From Sipunculus nudus (Eukaryota > Annelida > Sipuncula > Golfingiida > Sipunculidae): DNA of 64,000 nucleotides. The notes under the pieces are model-generated. The model saw nothing but the letters and a program-made list of their open reading frames with translations. It was not told where the DNA came from and did not search any database. The position numbers and the translations under genes are program-made. Positions 23,101-35,400 of this stretch are shown piece after piece (position 1 is the first letter of the stretch; every line of letters starts with the position of its first letter). The stretch lies in contig CM049318.1 of the NCBI GenBank assembly GCA_026874595.1, forward strand, positions 51,364,750-51,428,749, in the 5' to 3' direction.

Positions 23101-24102
23101 TCTACATAGGCCTAATGTGTAGGCCTATATGGTAGGCATATAAAGGATTTAGAGTGCGACTATGATGTTTTCGGGTCCTTGTGTTCGTGTGTGTGGAGAT
23201 TCCATGGTTTATGAAAGCGCATAATCTGATTACTGAACAAGACCTTTGTTCAGTTAGCCTACGAATTTCATGTAACATGTATAGTGTGTAAGCATTAAAC
23301 TGTATTATAACAACTCACTTTGGCGCGAGTATAGAATCTGGTCTTCATTTCCAAGATGAGTCTAAACTGACTGGACCGTCTCATATTAGTAGAAATCAAC
23401 ATTAGCCATGACATGCCTGATGATATGACATCGAAATGCCTCATACTTCTCCATTACATGAATCCGAAACATCATTAGGCCTACGTCCGTTAGTATACAC
23501 CCATAATCTCGTCCATGAAGACCGGATTCTATTCTCGCTACCTAACTTTATATTAATTTAACAGCATTCAAGTATAAAATGAATGGGCCTAAAATTAGGA
23601 CCTAATACTAAATAGGGCATTATATATAATATAGTCGGCATTTAGTTGTGTATGTGCCAGATCCTCTTTCTACTATATACAGTAGGCCTACATGTATATA
23701 CAATCTGAATCTTCATAATTATCAGAATTTTATTTAAAGAAAAAAGGCTTAAATTTACCTACAATCTGCAGTGTTTATTAATTATAATACCTGGAAATGA
23801 AAATCACAGTTATTTATAAGTCCTCCTTTGACAAAATTCTTTCTTTTTTGTAATTCTCTGTTGTTGTACTGGTAGGCCTATACATGCTTTATTAAAGCTT
23901 TTCTGTGAAATTAAGGTGCCGTACTGGTATAAGATGTTCAAAGATCTTGAAACCCTGGCACTGCCTTAATTGGATACTGACCCATGGCCCCACCTTAATT
24001 TTTGCTCAACCCAGTACCCAGTTGACTGAAGTGTCATTGAAGCTTTGAATTGTGGGAAAATTGTGGAAATAAAATTTGTTTGTTTTTCAGTTGGACTATT
24101 TC

Positions 24103-24141
<39 letters not shown>

Positions 24142-24193
24142 TGAAGTAGTCTTCACAGAGGTCATGTTTTCAGGATAGCCTTTATTCCATCAG

Positions 24194-24194
<1 letters not shown>

Positions 24195-24251
<57 letters not shown>
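24195..24251. repeat. (TA)n microsatellite
   Basis: About 57 bp of TA repeat. A shorter (TA)n at 24108-24139 lies 55 bp upstream, so a short unique segment is sandwiched between two TA runs. Confidence 0.95.
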
Positions 24252-24254
<3 letters not shown>

Positions 24255-26980
24255 ACGGGGGGATTGAGGATTTTGTAGGGTTCAGCCAAGGTAGATTAAT
24301 AAGTAAACCTAAAAAAAGGGAGCGGTCCAGGCTAGAAAATTTGATTTTAAACCCTGAAAAAGCTTGTTGTTGCCAAAAATGAGGGGGTCCGGACCCCCTA
24401 TACACCCCCCCCCCCTTTGGATCTGCTTATATTCAGTAAATATATATACTTACACTTTTATTTAAATTTTCTTCCCTGGTTCTCAACTGGTTACCTATCA
24501 CTATTTTTAGCGATATTTAGCTGTCCTGACAGTTTAAATATCTATAATAATAAATACCAGCCTTGTTTACCATGCCACGTGTTTGGTACCATTTTACCTG
24601 TGTCTTTAATTATTTTACATGTATCATATATTGGCCTGTTAATTTATTCAATTATCAATTCTTTACCCTCGATTCAATCCTTACTTTATTAGCAACTTTC
24701 ACACATTAAAAAATTAAGGCAATTATACCAAAATGAATATAAACAAATTTCAGCATACAAATAAAATATCTAGCTCTCTTTCTGTTTGAAACAGCCATTT
24801 ATTTTTCTATGTAATTCCACTAGCGAATGTTTTTAGAATATTAAGGGCACATGCATGGTAAAGAGCAGCATTTCTAAGCTTCAACATCACAAACTGCTCA
24901 TCAAATTTAAGAGCTCACAGAGGAAATGAAAATTTTAAGTGAAAAAATTAATGATAAAAATAATTAATAGAGATTAATATTCTAAATATTACAATTTAAC
25001 TGAGGGCTTGCAATTCAGTTCATCGATTCCTCAGTGCATTAATTGGTTACACTCCTAGTATTATACTTTTTTGTCTTATTTCATATCAACTGGTCTCTTT
25101 ATAAATTTATGTACCAGGAGTATGTGAATGTACCAGCATTTTTGTTTGAGATGACCTCTTATCCCTTAGCTAGTCGTTACCTAGTTCATACTGTGATTTA
25201 TTGCTGTATCACTTAAAATTCCAGCATGTTTTATCAACATGTGCTTTAATGATGCATTCCCTCTAACAATTGCATATCCAGGTTCTTACCAGCCTCTAAA
25301 TGATTTAGGCTACCTTTTGTGACCTACACAATCAATCAACAAAGAGTTCTTTTGGCTCACACCAATTTTGCGTCACTTAATGCATTTTTCAGCTTGAGCT
25401 GTGCTACATGTACACTTGGCAGATTTCCTGTATTATATATTACCTGATCACTCATCTTTTCATGATTTGTGCTCTAGGCTTTGAACTGACTGATAGACCT
25501 GTATGAATGGTAAAGATTCTTACAAGGTTAGAGCTGTCATCAGTTCAACAGGAACATTGCCTAACTGTGGTGGTTTACTTAAAGGTACCTGTACATAAAC
25601 ATTTCTGATAATGGGACATACTATCTCAGGATGTTAGTGTTCGTTCATTTTGGCTGAAAGCAAAAGTTTCCAAGCAGATCATCTCTTCACATGGACCAAC
25701 TTTCTCAAGTTCTCATATTTTATTTGTTGTAATGGTTCTGTGTGTATATAAAGTTAACAAAGAGAAGAAGCTTGGAAGAGGAAACACTTACCTTAATTTG
25801 TGTGGGACAACTATCAGATGGCATGAACATTTTTTTTACCTTTTGTGCTACTGATTATGCCTGATGCAAGTTTATTTCCATTTGTGTAAGCAGTTAGTTC
25901 AAGAATGAATTCAAGGCAAAGAACATAATATTCTAAGGAGGAAACACCATACTTCACAGATAATTAACACCATTGTATGTGAACAGGTCCCTTTAAAGGA
26001 GCTGCATCAATACCTATCGCCAGGGCTGTGGTAAATGTGATTGGAAAGGTCAGAGGTTAATTGTCCAATTTGTCTGTTTACTTTTTTCAGCACAGAACCA
26101 TAGAACTGCACTTAATACCATGCAGCATGATCCTGGATGCTTGTTTACTTGTAGTATTATGTTTTTATAACCTGTGTGCTGTAAAACATGTAAGCAGGTT
26201 GACAAAAGTTCACGGGTGTGACAACAAGCAGTGCTGGTAGGCTGGCAGGACTTTATGAACGTGTAAACAAGGTCGAGTAAGTGAATGCATGCCATGGGAT
26301 ACGTCAGCCAATTACAACCCATATTGCCGCTTTTGATTTGACAATCAGGATTTGTTTAACATATCAGCTACTTGTCACCAAGTGTATATGTACGTCTCCT
26401 GGTAATCTGTTTCAGATTCAAAACAAACACTGCCGAAGAAAGCTGCGTAGAAAATCATTGACCTTGGACTATTGATTATTCTGAGCAAATACTGGATTTA
26501 AGGCTCTCTAGTGGTGCCAACAGCAGGAAATAACAACATCAGGTATTTATATGTTTTTTGTTTCCTTGTGAATATATTTTCCCCTTTTTACTGATTTTTT
26601 TTTCATTCTTTGCTCTTTCCCTGTGTCAAAGTACCTATAATTGAATGTCTTTGAAGCTTCTTTGTCCAAAGACATGCATAAATTCAGCACAGTTAAAAGT
26701 ATTATTAAAATTTTATTAAATCATTTGTGAATGATATTGAGTCTTTTTTTTTAATATTTCAGTAATTTCAGTTATTTCATTTTGTCTTTTCCATCTCAGT
26801 TTGCAAACAAAAATTTGCAATTTTTAATATAAACAAAACATTTAGATGGCATGTCTGTGGAAATGTCATTAAATTATAAAGAATTAAATGTTAATGTCTA
26901 GCCTTGATTTTGTAAAAAAAATAAAACCTGTTGGTGGATTTAAATATTTTTATGGGAATGTTTCTCCTTGGATATAATAT

Positions 26981-26983
<3 letters not shown>

Positions 26984-27040
<57 letters not shown>
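26984..27040. repeat. (TA)n microsatellite
   Basis: About 57 bp of uninterrupted TA repeat upstream of the transporter start codon. Confidence 0.95.
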
Positions 27041-27041
<1 letters not shown>

Positions 27042-27884
27042 TCAATTTAGTATATTTGACCTTAACCAAAATAGTTATTTATTTTTAACCAAATTTGATT
27101 ACACAATATTTTTAGCATCAGTCATTTGGAGAATTCCTTATCAAAATGTTAATTAATAATCAAATCCTGTCACAAGACCTTTTTACGTAACAGGATGCCA
27201 TTAGAGATGTCATAGGCATCCTGCCATTACAGGATGTCCCACTGTTCTGTGGGGGATGTATCAAATGTCTATCAGTCAGGCGTCTCCCACTGGATACAAA
27301 AACTGATTAACTTTGTCCTTGCTTTCCCACACAGTTCATGTATATATAACTGTGTAAGGTGAGACTTGACAGGCTAAATTGTGCTCAAGGATTTTACACA
27401 ATTAAATTCTATTTATAAATGTTGTTTTTTGATAGTACATTTTTATACTACAGAATACAATGTTAATGATAGAACATGGTATAATAAGTACCAACATAAA
27501 ATCTTAAATCAAATTTCAAAATTAGAACATTAAACCAGAATCCTAAATATGGAAAAATGTTGTTGGTACTTGTACAATTTAGTAGCCTATTAAATTACAC
27601 CAGACTGATGAGCGTGCCATGGTGAGAGAGCACATGAAACTTCAGATATCTTATTCATGTCTAAAATGAAAATATGTATTAGTGGTGTGCTGATTAATCA
27701 ATTAAATCAATAATGGTCGTTTTCTTTCAAAATCAATTAAATCAGTTGTATCAATTGTATAATCTATTAAAAAACATTATGTATATGGACATGCAAAGAA
27801 TATAATCCTGTAAGATCCCATTAGGGCCTCAGACGACTGCTTATTTTTCCTGTAAAAAATTGTCTCCTATAATTGTCCTCGGAA

Positions 27885-28395
27885 TGGGGAACATTGATTT
27901 GGATTTTCTGTCTATCCCTCTATCTGTCTGTCTGTCCATCAGTGAGTCTGTCCATTTGTCACTTTTTCGTTTCCGTGTGATAAATTTCTTAAATATTATC
28001 TGATTTCATTCAAATTTGGGTCAGTGATTGCTCTCATGCTTACCTTTGTTGCATGATTAGTTTTGGAGTGTCTCGCCCACTGTCTGTCTGTCTATCACTC
28101 TGTCAGGTTTTTGGTTCTGTGCGATAACTTGCTAAAATACTATCCAATTTCCTTCAGATTTGGATCAGCAATTGCTCTCATGCTTACCTTGGTTGCATTA
28201 TTGGTTTAGGAATGTCTGGCTGGTTTAGGAGTGTCTGGCCCTTTGTCTGTCTGCCTGCCTCCCTGTCTGTCTGTTAGTCAGGTTTTTGTTTCTGTGCGAT
28301 AACTTTCCTTAATTTGATCCTATTTCATTCATATTTGTATTATTGATTGCTTTCATGCTTACCTTGTTTGGGATTGGTTTTAGAGTGTCTCACAA
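27885..28395 (+). repeat. Tandem repeat with CTGTCTGTC words
   Basis: Units of roughly 150 bp share CTGTCTGTCTGTC, TTTCTGTG(C/T)GATAA, and ATTGCTCTCATGCTTACCTT. A related single copy is at about 37766-37960 within the transporter gene. Confidence 0.7.
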
Positions 28396-28749
28396 GATAA
28401 TAATACAATATAATATTTCATTTTTTATATGATGAATCAGAACATTTAGTTTCACTAATCAGCAACAGGTGTCACTAGCTGTGGACATAAAATACTTGAA
28501 TTTTTTGCAGTAACTGCCAGGTGCTGCCATCTTTTGAGTGTGGTTAAAAATGTTTGTACTTATTCACCACAGACTTTAAAATCATCACAGATTTAAAGGC
28601 AGAGGTGAGGGAAATAAATTCCTTGAATTTGCTTGTTTCATATAATTGTTGCAATCATTTATGCCTAAACCTGTATTTTTCTATATTTTTTTGTCACTGT
28701 ACAGTCATGTTTCCAGTATATCTCATTTTCAGAAGAAAAAATTGAGATT

Positions 28750-28918
28750 ATGGCCTCACCAAATAACACAGAACCTCTTATGGGCCAGCACAATCATACA
28801 GATGTCGATGCCACAATTGTTACCGTGGAAACTGAGAGCGATGAACCCCCTCCAGAATATGAATCTGGCAGAACAACCCCAACAAAGCAAACCTCAGCTA
28901 TGAAGAAACTTCAGAATG
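28750..28918 (+). CDS. SLC28-like exon 1 (start codon, N-terminal tail)
   Basis: The acceptor TTTTCAG lies just upstream (exon begins about 28733), so at least one 5' untranslated exon exists elsewhere. ATG at 28750 opens an acidic, hydrophilic tail with Asn-His-Thr and PPEY motifs. The exon ends in phase 1 at a GTATAT donor. Confidence 0.87.
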
Positions 28919-29457
28919 GTATATATCATTTGAAAATAATTTTATGATAGATAAAACAGATGCTGTTCTTCTGAACATAATAAATTTATAATTTTCTGTT
29001 GCACACAACTATTTTATCTCACAAATGAGTGTGCTTTTCGGGGATTCCTCGGTGGTATGACCCAGCAATGGGAATTAATTAAGATAACATGCTCAAGGCC
29101 TGCAGGTGCGGTAGTCACTGGGTCAGGTTAACACCAGGATATAAAATGAGAGGTAGTCTACTTATGTGTGCTACTGCCCTGTCATGTAATTCAAAACTGG
29201 AATGGAATTCTGAAGATGTACACTACTGAGTTAAGCTGCATTAAAAAAAATGGAGGTGGTTACCCCCCCAAAAATTACAATATAAAGGGGTATAAAAGTT
29301 CTAGCCAATACAACTAAAATCCATTATAAAAAAAAATTAAAGCTGGCACTTGGAAGAAATATGATTATATGCCAATAAATTTGTGGATCGATCATGGGAA
29401 AAATATCTGTATTCCTTTTAAATCAGATTTTGTAATATAAAATGCTAAAGATAACTG

Positions 29458-29492
<35 letters not shown>

Positions 29493-32400
29493 ATATTTCT
29501 TGCCCATATATCAAGCAAGCTTCATCTTTGATGAAAATTAACAGGGAAGATGGAGCAATTTACATTGGACACAAGTGATGCAGAGTCTGAGGGCCCAGCA
29601 TCCAGCAACTCCTCGTGGTCCAGCGGCATCGTCGCTAAGATAGAGGACCTCCAGGCAAAGCTTGACACCCTGTACCTCAGACACAGGCAAACCATCAAAA
29701 GGGTGTGTGTCAGTGAGGACATAATAGTCTATTCCAATAGTTTGTATGGAATGTATCACAAGTATGTACAACATTGTTTGCAATCAAGAATGAAAAAAAT
29801 GCCAAATTCAAAATAATCTTGTTTCCATGTTTATAAAAAATTATTATATTTTTCATGTTTAGTAATGATCAAAATTGTTCATATGATAATCCAGTTTCAA
29901 GTAGTTATCGGTAATTAAAAATAATTGATACCAGAAGTGTTTCAGGTTGATCCTGTTTCATATTGATTTTCATGAAAAATAAATTATAGGGATATATCTT
30001 TCTCATTTAGATACCATACTTGAAGAAAAAGTTACATTATCAGATTCAAGACACCCTTGGCCTTTCACTTGATAATTTATATTACCACCTTAAGTACGTA
30101 TCATTCACTATATCAATTTAGATACAGTGTGATTATTAACAGTATCTGTATTGTACTGGTCTTTGTATTGTTAATTACAGCTGTGTCTGATTGTTGCCCT
30201 ACTGGTGTATTTGGTGTACTTTGGTTGGGCGATATACCTGGATCCTGTAAGAGCAAAGCCTTTGATCGTGTTGACGAGTCTGGCTGCTCTGCTGGTCGTA
30301 CTTATTGTTCTGAAGAAACACTGTGGTACGAAGATAAGAAAATCCACCCGAAAAATCTCCCGCCAATTCACACCCAAAATACGGACTGTAGCAAACTGGT
30401 GAGTATCAACAGAACTTTTTTTCCCTTTACCATTCAGTTTACTGATTGGCTTAATAGACCTCTCCAATTACCCTAGTGACACCTGTCTTCAATAATTGAC
30501 ACTGATTGTTCAGGTCAGCTATATCAACAAGAAAGTTCAAATTTGTTATATCTTAGTTGACTTATTAAGTTATAAATTATAGTGATAAACCTAACTTATT
30601 TTTAAGGATCATGTTCCAGCCTGGGTTCCTGGATTATTTGTTAAGTTATTCATATTGTACAGTTGTCATATCTTTGGATGTTTTTATCTCAGCTGACTGA
30701 AAGTCATCTGAGCTATAGCGATCATTCTTTGTCCGTCGTCCGTCTGTCTGTCCGTCTTTTAACCAGGCACAAATCGTAACCACTGGACCTAGAATCTTGG
30801 AACTTGGCATTCTGAGAGGTCCATGAATAATCTCCTTGGAAACCAGAAATTAGGTTTCTGTTACTCATATCCTTCGAACTATGGGGCCCAAAAGAACCCC
30901 CCAGAATAGTAAAAAATTTCATACAAAAACTTCAATATCTCATTAACTACATCACTGATGGTCATGATTTTTGGCATACCTATTGATCATGAGATGTTAC
31001 ATCAGTTTCTGCAGACTGGTGGTGCCACCTGTATTTTTTTATTTTTACGAATTGTTTTCTATATTTTTGAGACCTTAAAAAATGTCAACAGCTGTTAACA
31101 GGGCAAAAATAGTAAAGACTGGACCTTGAAACTTCATTCTTGACACAGTGAGAGACCTATGAAAAGTCTCCATGGAAACCTGAAATAAGGTCTCTGTTAC
31201 CCATATCCTTAGAGCTTCGAAGCTCCCAATTATCCCCCAGAATAATGGAAAATTTGATAAAAACAAACTGCAACATATCAATAACTACAACACTGATGGT
31301 CATGATTTTAGGCATACATATTGATCAAGAGATGTTCCATCAGTTCCTGCAGACTGGTGGCGCCACATGTATTTTTTTCAAATTTTCACAATTTTTTTTT
31401 TTCTCTAATTTTGAGACCTTTAAGGATATCGTTATCTGTCAACAGGGTACAAATCGTAATGACTGGACCTAGAATTTTCATTCTTAACACACAGGGAGAC
31501 CTATGAAAAGTCTCCATGGAAACCTTAAATTAAGTCTCTGTTACCCATATCCTTTGAGCTATGGCACTCCAAAGTACAGCTTAGAATAATGGACAATTTG
31601 ATACAAAAGCTGAAGTATCTGAACAACTAATGCAGAGATCACCATGATTCTTTGTATGGATATTGATTATGGGGTGTTTCATCAGTTTCTGCAGACTGGT
31701 GGCACCACCTATATTTCTTCGGGTTTTTTTTTACGAATTTCTTTCTCTATTTTTCAGACCTTTAAAGATATGAACATCTGTTAACAGGGCACAAATCATA
31801 ACAACTGGACCTAGAATCTTCATTCTTGACACACAGGGAGACCCATGAAAAGTCTCCATGAAAACCTGAAATTAGGTCTCTGTTACCCATATCCTTTAAG
31901 CTGTATGGCCCCAAATTACCCCCCAGAAAAATGGAAAATTTGATACAAAAACTGCAGTATCTCAATAACTACAACACTGATGGTCATAATTTTCGGCATA
32001 CATATTGATCATGAGCTGTTCCATCAGTTTTTGCAGACTGGGTGTGCCACCTCTATTTTTTCAAATTTTTACGAATTTTTTTCTCTATTTTTGAGACCTT
32101 TAAAGATGTGGTTATCTGTCAACAGGGTACAAATCGTAACAACTGGACCTAGAATCTTCATTCTTGTCATGCAAGGAGGCCCATGAAAAGTGTCTGTGGA
32201 AACCTGACATTAGGTCTCTGTTCCCATATCCTTCAAGCTATAGGACTCCGAAGTATCCCTCAGAATAATGGACAATTTGATACAAAAGCTGAAGTATCTG
32301 AACAACTAATGCAGAGATCACCATGATTCTTTGCATGGATATTGATTATGGAGTGTTTCATCTGTTTTTGGAGACTGGTGGTGCCACCTATATTTTATTC

Positions 32401-35400
32401 AATTTATCGAATTTGTGTCTCTATTTTTTAGACCTTTAAGGATGCTGTCATCTGTTAACGTGGCAAAATTGTAACAACTGGACCTAGAATCTTCATTCTT
32501 GTCATGCAAGGAGGCCCATGAAAAGTGTCTGTGGAAACCTGAAATTGATCTCTGTTACCCATATCCTTCAAGCTATAGGACTCTGACATATCCCTCAGAA
32601 TAATGGACAATTTGATACAAAAGCTGAAGTATCTGAACAACTAATGCAGAGATCCCCATGATTCTTTGCATGGATATTGACCATTAAGTGTTTTTATTAG
32701 TTTCTGCAGACTGGTGGAGCCACCTGTATTTCTGTATCCACCAAAAAGTTTTGTGGATACTATGTTTTTCACCGGGTTCCGCCGCCGCCGCATTCGTTTC
32801 CAGAGAACTCCTCTGAGACTATGGACCCATTTTTCCGAAACTTACACCAGTTGTCAGGTCACATGTGAACTGATGCCTAACCAATTTTCGTTGACCTCTG
32901 ACCTTTCCTCTCTGCCCAGCGTCCATTTGTGCGTCTGTTTCCAAACATTAAACCCTCATATCTTGGGAACCATTTGACGGATCAGGAAAAAAAATTTTTA
33001 TACAAATGTAGCCCTTGGATAGCTTTATAACATACACAAAAAATGGTGGCACCGCCTGCAACCATGTTTGCACAGTGTTCATCTGTTCATCTGCCTTGGG
33101 TTAAAATCACTCATATCTCTGCAGTGAATTGACTAATTCACCTGAAATTCGGCATGGGTATACATACTGGATATCTTTCTTGATTCTATGACAGGTGGCA
33201 CCACCTACATTCACGTTCATGCTGATGACATCCAAGCTCATATCTCGGGAACCGTTTGACTGATTGGGCCAAAATGTTGCACGTTTATAGATCTCACAGA
33301 ACTCTTTTTTCATACACAAAACTTGAGGGGCCACCTGCAGCCATTTTTGCACAGCGTCTGTCTGTTTGTCTGCTGTGGGCTAAAATCACTCATTTCTCTG
33401 TAGTGGTTTGACATAACTGCCTAAAATTTTGCAGGTTTATACATCCTGGACAGCTTTCTTGATTTTATGACAGGTGGTGCCACCTTCATTCTAGTTAAAG
33501 CTGCAGACATCGAAGCTCATATCTCAGGAACCATTTAACAGATTGGGCCAAAATTGTGCTTGTGTTTAGATCTCACATAGGTCTTTATCATACACAAAAC
33601 TTGAGGGGCCACCTGCAACCATTTTTGCTCAGCGTCTGTCTGTTCGTCTGCTGTAGGCTAAAATCACTCATATATACATGTAGTGGTTTGACTTTTCTGC
33701 TTAAATTTCGCATATGTATACAACTTGGAAAGCTTTCTGGATTTTTTTTCACAACCTACATACACATTTAGGCTGCAGACATCCATGCTAATATGCAACA
33801 TACCTCGCTTTATTTCCCGTTGCCACTCAATCAATGCCTCACTTCACCCGTTCCACTCAGATTTTGGCGGATACACGTAGTCGCTTGTCGGCTACCCATA
33901 TTCTAGTTTTTAAAGTTTACGCATTTTTTCTCTATTTTTGAGATATATAAATACAGACTCAATCTTGGCCTGTTGGTTAATCTGTTTGATGCTTCAGTTG
34001 AATGGGTATATACTACCATACTGATGATAAAATTTCCTTTTGCGAATCTCTTCCCAGTCAGCTGAGCGTCATGACCCGTGGGTCACTTGTTGGATATACC
34101 ATGATTATTATTGAGGTCCCCCATAATGCCATAAGCATGAGCCTTGGCTTGTTGCAGCATGTTTATTTAGAACATTAATTTTTATTCGTGACTTTTGATA
34201 CCTTCAGTGTATTGTAGATGGTGCTGATTAGCAATTATGGTTTGAAAAAAAGATTTATTAATGTGTTTGATTTTGGCAGTGTGGACTTAAATGTCTTCCA
34301 CATGTGGAGGTGTAGGATTTTTCCCGCAGATAATATAAAACAACACAGGAATTTAAGTTTAAAATCACCAGTTTTTCAAAAAGGTCAGTCCAAAACATAA
34401 ACTGCCAGTCTATTAGTTAAACATGATAATTGGGGAAGCTAGAACAATTGCGGCTACTAAACTTCACCTTATGTCCAGTGGCCCACGTCTGGATCATTCA
34501 AGCACAAGAGAAAAGTTGCATTTTGCACACTGCTGTAGGCCAGCCTACTTTACAGCAGGGGTGGCCTATTAATGGGTCAGTCCAAATATATAGATAGGAG
34601 GGGTGGTAGGTGAAGTGACATCTTACAGAGTTTATTTTGATTCATCAGATTAACACTAGATGGAGCTGATAGGACACTTGAGATATTACAGTAAATAATA
34701 TAAACTGTTAAATATATCACAGCATATTTATATATGTAATAAATGATGACTACTATTAAGATAATGTTCTCCTCCTTGCCTGCAGGCTAATCTACCTGTG
34801 TGTGATGATGTCACTCATAATTTTTATCGCCGTGAAAGTGCAACCCAATCCGAGGCAGCTGGTGGCCCTGGGTGGCATGGCAACCTTCATCACCTTGCTG
34901 TTTGTTATGTCAAAAAATCCCTCCAAAGTAAGTACAGGCAACCTGTCCAGACCAGGTAACCCTTTATAATACACACTAAGTCACTTGAGGCCTGCCCCCA
35001 TTAAAAGTACACAAAAATGTTCAGCTCTTGGATATATAGCTCCTGTCAGTGTGTATAAATGGGATGACCCAGCTACATTTAAAAGAGAATTATTAGAATT
35101 AAAGATGAAATAAAGAAATTAATGGAATAACATTTTAATGACTAATGAAATTTAATTTAAAAAAATGTTTTACATGCTAATTAAGTCTCTTGGATTATGA
35201 AACATCTTTGGTTACATAAAAATCTTTATACTTGCTTATTAAGTTAAGGATGTCTAAAAAAATTGAAATATAATGGTATGGTCTCAGTTTGTTCTGAATG
35301 TAATACATTACAGCGATTTGTCTGTAGACACAGGTGACCTAGGTCCACAAATTTATGTTAGTTGTTAATAACCTCTGTATCAAGCTACTTGTAAAGATTT

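Larger units (their letters stand above)
23101..28732. other. Upstream region of the transporter gene, non-coding
   Basis: Contains five of the window's ten TAGGCCTA words (23106-23873) and TA microsatellites at 24108-24139, 24195-24251 and 26984-27040. It also has a GGGGGTCCGGACCCCC palindrome near 24383, followed by poly-C. 27885-28395 holds two to three units of about 150-bp repeat with CTGTCTGTC words. The transporter's 5' untranslated exon(s) should be here; AACATCAG|GTATTT near 26541 is one unproven donor candidate. Confidence 0.4.
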
